DNA of 64,000 nucleotides from Vibrio azureus (GTDB lineage: Bacteria; Pseudomonadota; Gammaproteobacteria; Enterobacterales; Vibrionaceae). The notes under the pieces were generated by a model that saw nothing but the letters and a program-made list of their open reading frames with translations, was not told where the DNA came from and did not search any database. Made by a program: the position numbers and the translations under genes. Positions 36,795-45,585 of the stretch are shown in pieces. Position 1 is the stretch's first letter. Every line of letters starts with the position of its first letter. The DNA is taken from positions 1,798,001-1,862,000 of the forward strand of contig NZ_CP018616.1 in the NCBI RefSeq assembly GCF_002849855.1, in the 5' to 3' direction.

Positions 36795-39671
36795 TTAAAC
36801 CAGCTCAAAGGCCAGTATATTGATTTTATGGATCAAAGATTCAAAGTCCGCTGTGGTTAAACAGGGATTCAAAATCGTAAATTTAAGTGTGGTTTTACCT
36901 TCAACAATTGTTTCACCAAGTACTGCGATCCCGCGTGTCAGGGCTTGCAACCGTACTGTTTTATTTAATTCATCGAGATTTTTATCACCGTGTGTTGCTC
37001 GGAATAACACCGTTGATAATGAAGGTTCTGCCAATAATTCAAAGTCTGCATGGTCACGAATCATCTCTGCGACTTCTTTGGTTTGCACCAGCAAGTGATC
37101 GTACATATCACCAAGCACTTGTGGGCCAACATTTTGCATGGTCATGAAGACTTTTAACGCATCAAATCGCTTGGTTGTGGCGATAGATTTATCGACTAAA
37201 TTAGGAAGCTCATCATGCTCACGGTTCAGATAATCAGCATGATGAAGTAGATATTTAAAGTGGGCTTTATGACTGACTAATAAAGCACTGCAACTGATGG
37301 TTTGATAGAAAAGTTTATGGAAATCGACACTGAGCGAATGTGCTCGTTCAATCCCTTTTAAACGAGATTTGTATCGACTGAAAATTAACGCACCACCATA
37401 AGCACCATCGACGTGCATCCACATATCGTGTTTTGTTGCCATATCAGCAATAAAGTCGAGATCATCGATGGCACCATGATCCGTCGTCCCTGCCGTGCCA
37501 ACTATCGCAAATGGGATCAACCCTTGCTCTTTCGCTTGAATCAAAGCGTTATCTAATTGAGCAGTGTCCATCGTGCCATCAGCATTGGCTTCCACCGTCA
37601 TCACCGCTTGTTCACCAAGTCCCATCCATGACGCCGATTTTTGCACGGTAAAATGCGCCTTTGCCGAACATACAATTCTCAGTTTATCGGCATAGTCTGG
37701 CAGGCCGATTTTAGGGACGGAGTGATGGCTGAGTTTTTCTGCAATCCAATCTCTCGCGAGCATTAAACCAATTTGGTTACTTTGAGTACCACCGCTAGTA
37801 AAAGTGCCATCCGCATGGTCACCAAGTCGATACTTACCGCATAGCCAATTGATCACCTTCTGCTCTACATAAGTGGCAGAAGACGCTTGGTCCCAAGAGT
37901 CCATAGATTGATTTAAAGCAGCAATCATGGTTTCTGCTGCAACGGCAGAAAGCAGAGGTGGGGTATGTAAATGCGCAATACAATCTGGGTGCTGGGTAAA
38001 AATAGCGTTAGCAGCCACAAGATCAACCGTTTCATCAATCACTGAAGCAAGTGAGGCGTATTTACTATCGAGATCCACGGCATTGATTGCTGTTTCAAGT
38101 TTCTTGGGCTCCAGACCTGAATAAGGCGTATTGACTTGTTCAAATACCGACTTTATGGCTGCCGTCGTATGATTTATCGCTGAGACAAATTCAGTACAGC
38201 CGAGCTTTCCTGTTTGAATAAAGTGCTTTTTCCACTCTTGTTGAGGAGAAATTTCAACATGAGATCCACCAGCGGCAAGGATTGCTTCCTCAAAGACTCG
38301 AAGTGCAAAGTCTATTTGTTCAAAAGAAATAATCAGTGGGGGCAGAAAACGAATCACAGCGCCTTCTCGCCCACCCTTCTCTACAATTAAACCACGTTCA
38401 AGCGCTGCTCGTTGAATAGCAAGTGTGAGCTGACCATCGGCAAGAGGCTCATCAAATTTATTGACTTCACCATTTGGGTTCTTTATTTCAACACCCAGCA
38501 TCAAGCCTTTACCGCGTACATCAGCAATGCAATTCACTCGCTTTTGTATGCTTTCCAAACCAAAACGTAAGTATTGACCAGCAACGTTTGCATGCTCGAC
38601 TAGGTTATCGCGCTGAATAATTTCTAATGCTTTCGCCCCTGAAACCATAGCCAGCTGATTGCCTCGAAATGTCCCAGTATGCTCTCCGGGTTTCCAAGTA
38701 TCATGCTGTTTGTTGATCACCAATAGTGACATGGGCAAACCACCACCAATCGCTTTTGATAAACACAAAATATCAGGAACGATGCCCGCTTCTTCAAATG
38801 CAAAATGGTAACCTGACTTCCCAACTCCACACTGAATCTCGTCAAAGATGAGTAATATTCCGTGCTCATCACAGATTCGACGGAGTTCACGCAACCAAAA
38901 TGCAGGGGCAGGAATCACACCACCTTCACCTTGAACCGGCTCAACGATCATCGCGGCAGGTTTCATAATGCCGGCTTCATCGTCACTCAATAACCGTTCA
39001 ATATAGCGGATGCTTGCTTTGGCGCCTTCGTCACCGCCTAAACCAAAGGGGCAACGCAAACTATAAGGAAACGGCATAAAGTGAACATCTGACATTAGCC
39101 CCGTTCGACGCGCTTTAGTATCGAGATTCCCCATCATGCCCATCGTGCCGTTGGTCATGCCATGATAAGCCCCACGAAACGCCAGCATGGTATTGCGTCC
39201 GGTTGTTTGCTTCGCCAATTTTATTGCAGCTTCAACAGCATCAGCACCTGACGGGCCGCAAAATTGAATCACACAATCGTCACCCAATTCGGGGGGTAAA
39301 AAATTTTTCACCGTATGGATAAAGTGCGTTTTTGCTGCCGTTGCGATATCCAAAGTCTGGTACGGTAAGCCAGAGTCCAATTGTTCTTTGAGAGCTTGGT
39401 TTATCTCTGGGTGATTGTAACCCAGCGCCAGTGTGCCAGCACCGGCGAGACAATCGAGAAACAACTGACCTCGTGTATCTTCAACAATACATCCATAGGC
39501 TTGTGCAATGGCGATCGGAAGCCGCCGAGGATAAGAACGAACTGCTGATTCGTGTTCAGCTTGATCAATCATGACTTGATCAGCAGTTAAGTCATAGGTC
39601 CCTTCTACAAGAGGAACCTGAGTTGAAAAACAAGTCGCGATACTCTGATCGACTTCAAAGGCGGTGCTCAT
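36795..39671 (-). CDS. Fused diaminobutyrate aminotransferase / DABA decarboxylase
   Basis: 958 residues from ATG 39671, with AAGGGA upstream; the frame stays open to 39749 but those 26 residues are not family-like. Residues ~30-460 are a class III aminotransferase (FCGPSGADAVEAAIKLAK, FDEIQCGVGKSG, PLP lysine in LSKAIGGGLPMSLL) that makes L-2,4-diaminobutyrate from aspartate semialdehyde and glutamate. Residues ~480-958 are a group II PLP decarboxylase (FTSGGTQSNQIGLMLARDW, HVDGAYGGALIFS, lysine in SVDFHKLFYQ) giving 1,3-diaminopropane. The fusion equals VC1625 and starts the norspermidine operon. Confidence 0.93.
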   Translation of the reverse strand: MSTAFEVDQSIATCFSTQVPLVEGTYDLTADQVMIDQAEHESAVRSYPRRLPIAIAQAYGCIVEDTRGQLFLDCLAGAGTLALGYNHPEINQALKEQLDSGLPYQTLDIATAAKTHFIHTVKNFLPPELGDDCVIQFCGPSGADAVEAAIKLAKQTTGRNTMLAFRGAYHGMTNGTMGMMGNLDTKARRTGLMSDVHFMPFPYSLRCPFGLGGDEGAKASIRYIERLLSDDEAGIMKPAAMIVEPVQGEGGVIPAPAFWLRELRRICDEHGILLIFDEIQCGVGKSGYHFAFEEAGIVPDILCLSKAIGGGLPMSLLVINKQHDTWKPGEHTGTFRGNQLAMVSGAKALEIIQRDNLVEHANVAGQYLRFGLESIQKRVNCIADVRGKGLMLGVEIKNPNGEVNKFDEPLADGQLTLAIQRAALERGLIVEKGGREGAVIRFLPPLIISFEQIDFALRVFEEAILAAGGSHVEISPQQEWKKHFIQTGKLGCTEFVSAINHTTAAIKSVFEQVNTPYSGLEPKKLETAINAVDLDSKYASLASVIDETVDLVAANAIFTQHPDCIAHLHTPPLLSAVAAETMIAALNQSMDSWDQASSATYVEQKVINWLCGKYRLGDHADGTFTSGGTQSNQIGLMLARDWIAEKLSHHSVPKIGLPDYADKLRIVCSAKAHFTVQKSASWMGLGEQAVMTVEANADGTMDTAQLDNALIQAKEQGLIPFAIVGTAGTTDHGAIDDLDFIADMATKHDMWMHVDGAYGGALIFSRYKSRLKGIERAHSLSVDFHKLFYQTISCSALLVSHKAHFKYLLHHADYLNREHDELPNLVDKSIATTKRFDALKVFMTMQNVGPQVLGDMYDHLLVQTKEVAEMIRDHADFELLAEPSLSTVLFRATHGDKNLDELNKTVRLQALTRGIAVLGETIVEGKTTLKFTILNPCLTTADFESLIHKINILAFELV

Positions 39672-40382
39672 GTTTGATAATCCCTTGAATAAAAAATTCC
39701 TTTGCCTGCTGACCGTTGAAAAGCCGAGTAGCAGGATACGAAGATACAATTCGTCACCGAGAGCGAATGTGAAAGAGTACTTTCAGTCCGTTCAGCGAAA
39801 ATTTTTTATCTTAAGAAATATTCAAGGTTCCGTGATGCATCCAGTTTGGTGGACCGGACATTTAGGAAGTATGAGGCTGTGAAGTAAGTGTGTGTTAAAA
39901 GATTTCAATGTTGGGTTTCCCATTAACATGCCGCCATTGGCCGCACTAGTATCCCGTCTATTGGCTCACGATGATGCCAATACCTACCCTACGTAATGGC
40001 ACTGATAACTAAAGTTGTCTTTAGCCAACTGTGCTTACGCGTATCCCCCAGAGAACTCGATGAGTGCATCAACAACGTAAAATAAATGTACGCTCCGAGA
40101 TTGCGCGCGAATTTATCATGAAATAAATTTGTCGTGCAATCTATTTTCAACAATTATCACCGATTTTGTTCACAATACTGCTAAACTTCAAATGCTTTTG
40201 CTGTGGCAACCTACCCCCAAGTCACCTCCAGTTAATCTGACTTCCTGTTCTTCGAAGTACACACTCGGTATCCACGACTCGTTTTACCAAAGTCTCTGTC
40301 GTTAATGGCAACACTTGCCAGCTTGATGATATCTGAGGCAAAAAATCAAACGAAACGTAAGATATAATCGCCTAGTGAGCAC
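39672..40382. other. Upstream region of the norspermidine operon
   Basis: About 710 bp without a gene. CTACCCCCAAGTCACCTCCAG at 40210-40230 resembles the left arm of the palindromic element. A GGACCGGACATTT stretch at about 39853 resembles an IS3-type end. The operon promoter must be here but I cannot place it. Confidence 0.4.
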
Positions 40383-40399
40383 TGTTCTGCTCAAGTTTT

Positions 40400-41200
40400 T
40401 CAGGACACTTTTCTAAAAGAAAATTCATAGTTAATTGGCGACATATTGTTGTTAGCAGTATGAAGCCGATCTAAATTGTAATATCGCATATAAGTTGCGA
40501 CATCATTTCTCATGTGTTCTCTGGTTAGTTGGGGCACCTTGAGTAACCAATCGTGCTTTAGACTACCGAAGAACCTTTCTACTACAGCGTTATCCCAACA
40601 AGCACCAACATCGCCCATACTGGCTCTGATGCCGTAACTCGTCAGCAGATTACGATAACGTTTGCTGGTATATTGTGAGCCTCTGTCTGAATGAAATACC
40701 AAACCTTTAGGTGGTTGGCGCAAGTTATAGGCTTTCATCATGGCTTTGCTGACTAAATCAGTGGTCATACGTTTATCTATGTGCCAGCCGACAATTCGCC
40801 TAGAATACAAGTCCATCACGATGGCCAGATACATCCAACCTTCTCCTGTTTTCAAATAGGTTACATCTCCTGCCCACACTTGGTTAGGACCAACAGGGTT
40901 AAAATTCTGGTTCAGCAGGTTGTCAGCCACTGCATCACTGTGTTTACGCTTAGTTGTGACCTTGTATGCCACACGCTGTGTAACCACTAAACCCAGCTTG
41001 TCCATCAACTTTTGTGTACCATAATCACTGATAGTAAAGCCCTCATTGCACAACCGCTTACGCAATTCCCGATAACCTAAGCTGTTTCGACTTTGCTTAA
41101 ATATTGCTTTAGCTCTGCGGTACAAATGTAACTGCTCGGCCGTTATTACTTCAGTAGGTTTGTTGAGCCATGCGTAGTAGGCTGAACGACTTACGTTCAT
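40400..41200 (-). CDS. IS3-family transposase OrfB (DDE integrase)
   Basis: 266 residues from the ATG at 41200 (MNVSRSAYYAW). The rve-type DDE core is intact: Asp in WAGDVTYLKTGEGW, Asp in VFHSDRGSQYTS, and Glu in CWDNAVVERFFGSLKHD. The frame continues upstream, without stop, as QRPVAKGNQIAFETVKSLA across the A6G site in orfA, so the real product is an OrfAB fusion made by -1 frameshifting at about 41292-41298. The element therefore looks transposition-competent. The stop at 40400 lies inside the left inverted repeat. Confidence 0.92.
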   Translation of the reverse strand: MNVSRSAYYAWLNKPTEVITAEQLHLYRRAKAIFKQSRNSLGYRELRKRLCNEGFTISDYGTQKLMDKLGLVVTQRVAYKVTTKRKHSDAVADNLLNQNFNPVGPNQVWAGDVTYLKTGEGWMYLAIVMDLYSRRIVGWHIDKRMTTDLVSKAMMKAYNLRQPPKGLVFHSDRGSQYTSKRYRNLLTSYGIRASMGDVGACWDNAVVERFFGSLKHDWLLKVPQLTREHMRNDVATYMRYYNLDRLHTANNNMSPINYEFSFRKVS

Positions 41201-41273
41201 GCTTTTACAAAGCTTGGCAATTGGGTATGTCGAAGCGAGCGATTTAACCGTTTCAAACGCTATTTGGTTTCCT

Positions 41274-41546
41274 TTAGCAACAGGGCGCTGGCTTTTTTAA
41301 TATATCTTTTTCCATCCTTAGCTCTTTATTTTCCTTGCGTAATTTAATCAGCTCAGCACGTTCATCAGCTGTCAAAGCTTCGCCAGATTGCTCTGCTTCA
41401 AACTTGGCTTTCCAGTTGTAAAGCAATTTATCTGTAATACCTAGGGACGCTGCCGCCTTAGTTACGCTATAGCCTTGCTCGGTTACCAATGCCACAGCTT
41501 CTCGCTTGAAATCATTGGTATAACTTCTATTTTTTCGTTTTGTCAT
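41274..41546 (-). CDS. IS3-family transposase OrfA (helix-turn-helix)
   Basis: 90 residues from ATG 41546, with GAGG 5 nt upstream; the GTG at 41552 is also in frame. It carries the HTH of the IS3/IS911 group (SYTNDFKREAVALVTEQG, SVTKAAASLGITDKLLYNW) and a leucine-zipper-like tail ELIKLRKENKELRMEKDILK. The AAAAAAG stretch near its end is the frameshift site that joins it to OrfB. Confidence 0.92.
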   Translation of the reverse strand: MTKRKNRSYTNDFKREAVALVTEQGYSVTKAAASLGITDKLLYNWKAKFEAEQSGEALTADERAELIKLRKENKELRMEKDILKKPAPCC

Positions 41547-41609
41547 AGTCACCTCAATAGTAGGATTATATTCCTTTATTGAAGTGTCCGGTTTGATTAA
41601 AGCAGAACA

Positions 41610-41769
41610 TCTGGTGATACAGATGGTTCATTCATAAAGCGATGAACAACGCTTCATACGACTTCAGGTCGCACGGACAAAAGCTTCTTAGAAAGGTCGC
41701 TCTAATTGGATTGGTTGATATTAGAAAAAGTATGAATACCTCCCTTATAAAATGCCTTTTAGGATACAA
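41610..41769. other. IS flank to DJ-1 gene terminator
   Basis: No gene supported. One open frame on the plus strand has no start context or recognisable motif. Confidence 0.35.
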
Positions 41770-41793
41770 AAAGACCGCCACGGTGGGCGGTCA
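41770..41793 (-). terminator. Terminator of the DJ-1/PfpI gene
   Basis: On the minus strand GACCGCC and GGCGGTC pair around a 6-nt loop, followed by TTTTTG. Confidence 0.8.
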
Positions 41794-41806
41794 TTTAATA
41801 GTAGTT

Positions 41807-42424
41807 CTATTTATATGTACTAGTGGATTGAGCAGACTGAATAGTTGAGGAAATAAGTTCTTCAAATAGCTCAGATTGCCCAGCTGGAATTAACTGATCT
41901 TGTATGCTTTTACGTTTATTTGAATCAAACAACCTTTCTGCTAACCACCCGACTAGGTACATTAATGAAAGACAGCCTCCAGCTGTAGCTATATTGCCTT
42001 CAATAACGAGAGGTAGATCTTGAACATCTCCTCCCATACTTTCCAGCGTAGCTTTCGCGTGTGGATTCGTTGTTAATTTTTTATCATTCAGTAAACCAAG
42101 CTCGTGTAAGATAAAGGACCCTGCACATATAGAACCTATCAATTGTTTTTTAGGGTTAAGCTTTAAAACTGACATGAAGTTTTCGTCTTGCAGTACAGCT
42201 GGAATTCCGCGATAACCACTAGTAATCAAAACAACATCTTGATCTTTAACCTCAGATATATGGCCATTAGTCTTTACTGTAATTCCAAGTTGCGAGTTAT
42301 GCTCTGCCTTTGTGCCTAATATTCTCACATCCCAGCTATCAGTTGTTCGACCGAGCAAGTCATACATAAGAAAGAAATCTACATCAGTAAAATCATCAAA
42401 TAAAACAATGCCAACTTTATACAT
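41807..42424 (-). CDS. DJ-1/PfpI-family protein
   Basis: 205 residues from ATG 42424 with AAAGG 4 nt upstream; the frame is open further up but the family begins at MYKVGIVLFDDFTDVDFFLMYD. The nucleophile elbow GSICAGSFILHELGLL carries the reactive Cys, and Asp/Glu partners are in FDDFTDVDF. The family includes peptidases, chaperone-like deglycases, isonitrile hydratases and regulator N-domains; this stand-alone form without AraC HTH fits the isonitrile hydratase or chaperone groups, with no way to choose. Monocistronic in an accessory region. Confidence 0.8.
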   Translation of the reverse strand: MYKVGIVLFDDFTDVDFFLMYDLLGRTTDSWDVRILGTKAEHNSQLGITVKTNGHISEVKDQDVVLITSGYRGIPAVLQDENFMSVLKLNPKKQLIGSICAGSFILHELGLLNDKKLTTNPHAKATLESMGGDVQDLPLVIEGNIATAGGCLSLMYLVGWLAERLFDSNKRKSIQDQLIPAGQSELFEELISSTIQSAQSTSTYK

Positions 42425-42855
42425 AATACCTTTAGCCTTTGTTATCGCATCATCAATAAGGAATAAAAGAAAACTTGTTAAACCTTCATTTATATACCTT
42501 AAAAGTATCATTAAAAAGGTCAAAGAAGTGGTATCTACTTCATATAGTTAGAATTAACGAAATTATATATTCGTAAAATACCTAAGGGTTAATAATGCAC
42601 ATCAGTTAGCCACCACATGAACTAGCTAATTTTTGGACAATTATTTGCTAGTGCTTTTGCTAAATTAGCAAACCATCAATAATCACAGGTATGGCAAGTC
42701 TACTTGTGAAGAGCTAGTGCGATGAGTAGTATCGCACTAGCAAAAGTATTGGTTTAGGTACGCACTAAGTGCAGTTACGTTAAATGCAATGCTTAACTGA
42801 TTGTAATATGAAAAAATCCGACTTCCTCCTCACCACCTTTAATTTAGGCGTTTGT
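42425..42855. other. Divergent intergenic stretch with a strong hairpin
   Basis: Contains the perfect inverted repeat at 42713-42741. The rest is AT-rich with GCTAGTGC and TTGCTAA/TTAGCAA words repeated. No gene supported. The hydrolase frame is open back to 42784, but the ATG at 42856 fits better. Confidence 0.45.
42713..42741. repeat. 11-bp perfect inverted repeat with 7-nt loop
   Basis: GCTAGTGCGAT and ATCGCACTAGC separated by GAGTAGT. There is no T-run on either side, so it is not a plain terminator; it lies ~115 bp upstream of the hydrolase. Confidence 0.75.
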
Positions 42856-43608
42856 ATGAAATACATTTTAACGATATTCATTTCAATACTACCGATTGTT
42901 GTAAGCGCAGAAAACATTACCATCCGAGACTCAGTACGAGATCGCTCTATCCCGATAGAAATTAACTTTCCCATAGAATATGAAAATTGCACTCACCAAA
43001 AACGTTGTCAGGTTGCATTTGTAAGTGCTGGTAATCGCGTACCATTTACAAAGTACAAATTCATAACAAAAAGCTTAAATGAACATGGATATATGACTGT
43101 TTCGATAGATCATGAACTTCCTAATGATCCTCCACTTTCAAAAACAGGCGACTTATACCAAACGCGTATAGAGAACTGGAAGAGAGGGGCGAAAACTATA
43201 AAATATCTTAAAGGAAAATTAGAATCTCGCTTCCCAACCTATGACTTTAACAAGTTAACTTTAGTTGGTCACTCTAACGGAGGCGACATTTCAGCGTGGT
43301 TTAGTAATGACAATAACGATTATATTCATCAACTAATAACGCTAGACAGCAAGCGGGTGTCGTTACCTAAAAATAATAACATTAGAGTTCTATCAATAAG
43401 ATCACCAGAATACCCTACAGCATTAGGTGTACTACCAACAATTGAAGATCAGAAATTATATGGTATCTGTATTGTGGATATGTCAGCATCAAAGCATATG
43501 GATTTTACCGACTTTGGCGTCGATAGAGTTCAAAAAAAAACCATCAAAACAATGTTGGGTTTCCTAAAAAATAAAACTTGCACAACCTTAAGATCGGAAA
43601 TCGAATAA
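42856..43608 (+). CDS. Secreted alpha/beta-hydrolase-fold protein
   Basis: 250 residues from ATG 42856, chosen for the signal peptide MKYILTIFISILPIVVSA and AGG 7 nt upstream. The nucleophile elbow LTLVGHSNGGDISAW gives the serine (GHSNG), and HMDFTDF near the C-terminus may carry the His. It looks like a periplasmic esterase or peptidase-like hydrolase related to dienelactone-type proteins; the substrate is unknown. Five Cys, including NCTHQKRC near the start and CTTL at the end, may form disulphides. Flanked by repeats A1. Confidence 0.75.
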   Translation: MKYILTIFISILPIVVSAENITIRDSVRDRSIPIEINFPIEYENCTHQKRCQVAFVSAGNRVPFTKYKFITKSLNEHGYMTVSIDHELPNDPPLSKTGDLYQTRIENWKRGAKTIKYLKGKLESRFPTYDFNKLTLVGHSNGGDISAWFSNDNNDYIHQLITLDSKRVSLPKNNNIRVLSIRSPEYPTALGVLPTIEDQKLYGICIVDMSASKHMDFTDFGVDRVQKKTIKTMLGFLKNKTCTTLRSEIE

Positions 43609-43636
43609 AACCATTCAATGTTGGTAATGATGAACA

Positions 43637-43666
43637 TCAAAAATCGGTGTTCATTATTCCTATTAT
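43637..43666. repeat. Repeat A1 (30 bp)
   Basis: TCAAAAATCGGTGTTCATTA and CCTATTAT, matching repeat A2 at 46625-46654 with one mismatch in 30. It follows a plus-strand gene. On the minus strand it contains AGGAATA ATG, an apparent ribosome site and start followed by a stop after five codons. Confidence 0.85.
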
Positions 43667-43845
43667 GGTAAATGTGTGAGTTTGCAATCAAAAACAGCCC
43701 TCAGACCGCTTCGAGCGCTCATAGCGAAGATTTTAGACACTTGTTCAAGGTCATCTGCTGCCATAACGACTTGTAAGTTTGTGACGCTTTCAAAGCGATT
43801 TACAGGGCAAAAATTAGCAAATTCATTTGAGCTAAGAATCGCACT
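43663..43845 (-). pseudogene. Remnant coding fragment
   Basis: A 60-codon open frame bounded by TAG at 43846 and TAA at 43663, with no start. It reads EFANFCPVNRFESV, then LQVVMAADDLEQVSKIFAMS and GLRAVFDCKLTHLP, which has a protein-like composition with good codon choice. I do not recognise the family. Length, missing start and position between repeats A1 and A1' point to a deletion remnant. Confidence 0.45.
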
Positions 43846-44075
43846 CTAACACCCATTTTTTCTTTGTGAGTGTTGGGTTTCAGATTAGTTCTATTTGGTC
43901 AAAACCCACTCGCATGTGAATAGAGACTTTTTGGCGAAACCAATTTAGGGGCATTTTCGCTTTTCATGCCCCGTCGGCACACTTTTGTACATAAGTTTAC
44001 CAGCGACTTTCCTAAATTATTGATTAATGAATAGCTTCAGGTATTGCAAACCTCCAATCAAGTTACCAAATTCAC
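43846..44075. other. Gap with repeat A1'
   Basis: 43863-43893 (TTTGTGAGTGTTGGGTTT, GATTAGTTCTA) resembles 46731-46760, so A and A' occur together twice. A GGGGCAT/ATGCCCC hairpin lies at about 43949-43973. No gene seen. Confidence 0.45.
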
Positions 44076-44621
44076 TCAGCCACTACAATCTTCAATTTTT
44101 GCAACAAGCCTCTCCGAAGGTGTCACTTGGATTTTCTTGTTAGCGGCCTCTGCTTGCATGCGAAATATAGCGAAATAGGCAACCATTGGATTAGAATCCT
44201 TTTGCATCTCCTTAACTTTGGCTATTCCAAGTTTTCTGTGAAGGACGCCAATAACTCTTAATAAAGGATGCTCAGACTTGATGCAATCGTGAGCTGAGAT
44301 ACTTAATGACTCAAAGCACATAATTTTAAAATCATAACTGCTGAACTCTCCAGCTTCATGCAGATTACCTTCAATTCTCTCTGAGTTGTTTACAGCCTTA
44401 TGAGTTAGACAATCAGTAGGTGTGAGTTCGTGAAAGTATGCTCCTTGCTCCCACCACGAATCGCAATCAGTAAGACTTACTTCCTGCTTTCCATCAATTA
44501 CAACCCAACTTCTAGCAATTTCATCCTGTCGCCTGTATGCGGTTGTAAAAATTTCGATTCTGCCTTTGATAGAGTCAGCGAAATTTTCTTCTATTTGTTT
44601 CTTCAGTTTTGACCATTTCAT
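44076..44621 (-). CDS. SF0329-family protein
   Basis: 181 residues from ATG 44621 (AAGAG upstream), beginning MKWSKLKKQIEENFADSIKG, which I recall as the signature of the SF0329 family. It goes on RIEIFTTAYRRQDEIARSWV, has a WWEQGAYFHE stretch and a helical C-terminal half. The family is soluble, widespread in accessory DNA and has no known function. Single gene between repeats A1 and B1. Confidence 0.7.
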   Translation of the reverse strand: MKWSKLKKQIEENFADSIKGRIEIFTTAYRRQDEIARSWVVIDGKQEVSLTDCDSWWEQGAYFHELTPTDCLTHKAVNNSERIEGNLHEAGEFSSYDFKIMCFESLSISAHDCIKSEHPLLRVIGVLHRKLGIAKVKEMQKDSNPMVAYFAIFRMQAEAANKKIQVTPSERLVAKIEDCSG

Positions 44622-44971
44622 GAAATTTACTCTTGTCTTGGCAGCTAACATTCTTAATAACAGGCCGTCTCCTTTTTCTGACTGCCCGACTTTCGATTAA
44701 TCTATCACAAGCCACTAAAAATTAAAGGAAATACATCGAGTCATGTACTCTATCCTTACATAGAAAACTCGCCTGCGTGTTATCCAAGATAAGAAAATTA
44801 CAAACCTATTAATAAAAATAGTTTACAAAACCAACCATCGACAAAGCGAGACCAAACACTCAGTAAAACATGCCACTTTTCATAATCAAACAACCTTCAA
44901 GCTTAATAAATGTATAGATAGGCAGAAATGAAAGCAAAAACGGTAAGTAAATAATCCATAAAATTGATATT
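44622..44971. other. Gene-free stretch upstream of SF0329
   Basis: AT-rich; nothing recognisable up to repeat B1. Confidence 0.4.
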
Positions 44972-45041
44972 AGGTTTTGTAGGGCAAACGCACGCCCTCT
45001 AAAATGTGTAGAGTTTTAGCTCTGAACGATTTTGGGGCAAA
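44972..45041. repeat. Structured repeat B1
   Basis: About 70 bp, aligning without gaps to 48392-48461 (offset 3420). Hairpin 1: AGGGC and GCCCT around AAACGCAC. Hairpin 2: AGAG and CTCT around a 6-nt loop. Ends in TTTTGGGGCAA. Confidence 0.8.
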
Positions 45042-45111
45042 AATAATTTGAATCATGAGCTTCATATATCACCTGCTCTTAAAATACCAACTAAAAATGG
45101 TTTACAACATT

Positions 45112-45148
45112 AGTAACCCAGTTTACCATAATTGTAAACTAGGTTACT
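45112..45148. promoter_or_regulatory. 37-bp palindromic operator upstream of SRPBCC-marR
   Basis: Left arm AGTAACCCAGTTTAC (45112-45126), loop CATAATT, right arm GTAAACTAGGTTACT (45134-45148): 14 of 15 positions pair. It ends 17 bp before the GTG of the SRPBCC gene, so a bound protein would block transcription or initiation. The MarR protein encoded downstream is the obvious candidate. Confidence 0.75.
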
Positions 45149-45165
45149 ATTGAGGTGAATTTATT

Positions 45166-45585
45166 GTGTGGATAAAAACAACAAGCTTGATCGTTAACGG
45201 ATTAAGTGCGGATAAAGTTTGGAAAGTGTGGACTGATGTCAACCAATGGCATACCTGGCAAGATGATATTGAGTACGCAAAACTTGAAGGCGAATTTAAA
45301 GCAGAGACTGTATTAAAGTTTAAGCCTATAGGAGGACCAAAGATCAACATAGATCTAATAGAAGTTAAAGAGAACTCAATGTTCACAGACTTGACTAAGT
45401 TCCCTCTTGCAAGAATGTATGATTCTCACGAACTAGTAGAACACGGTAATCAATTGGAAATAAGATCAACACTAAAAATCGAAGGTCCACTATCTTGGTT
45501 ATGGAAGAAACTGGTTGCTGAAAATGTAGCAAGTGGAATGGATAAGCAATTAGCTCGATTGGTTGAGAGGAGTCAAAATGTCTAA
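45166..45585 (+). CDS. SRPBCC-fold small protein
   Basis: 139 residues from GTG 45166, GAGGTG 8 nt upstream. The sequence WIKTTSLIVNGLSADKVWKV with WTDVNQWHTWQDDIEYAKLEG and the ending MDKQLARLVE is the polyketide-cyclase/SRPBCC pattern: a long C-terminal helix over a hydrophobic pocket. It probably binds a small hydrophobic ligand. Overlaps the MarR gene by 8 bp and shares its operator, so the ligand may be the same as the regulator's. Confidence 0.8.
   Translation: MWIKTTSLIVNGLSADKVWKVWTDVNQWHTWQDDIEYAKLEGEFKAETVLKFKPIGGPKINIDLIEVKENSMFTDLTKFPLARMYDSHELVEHGNQLEIRSTLKIEGPLSWLWKKLVAENVASGMDKQLARLVERSQNV

Larger units (their letters stand above)
40383..41609 (-). mobile_element. IS3-family insertion sequence
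   Basis: 1,227 bp bounded by imperfect inverted repeats of about 28 bp: TGTTCTGCT plus GGACACTT at the left, and their complements at the right, starting TG and ending CA as in IS3 elements. It contains orfA and orfB on the minus strand in two frames. No 3-4 bp target duplication is seen (flanks CAC and TCT), suggesting an old insertion or a rearranged flank. Confidence 0.85.

Noticed and set aside
39840..39866. Possible solitary IS end, GGACCGGACATTT, upstream of the norspermidine operon
   Set aside because: Only a short match to the IS3 inverted repeat at 41583-41590, without transposase remains or a partner end.
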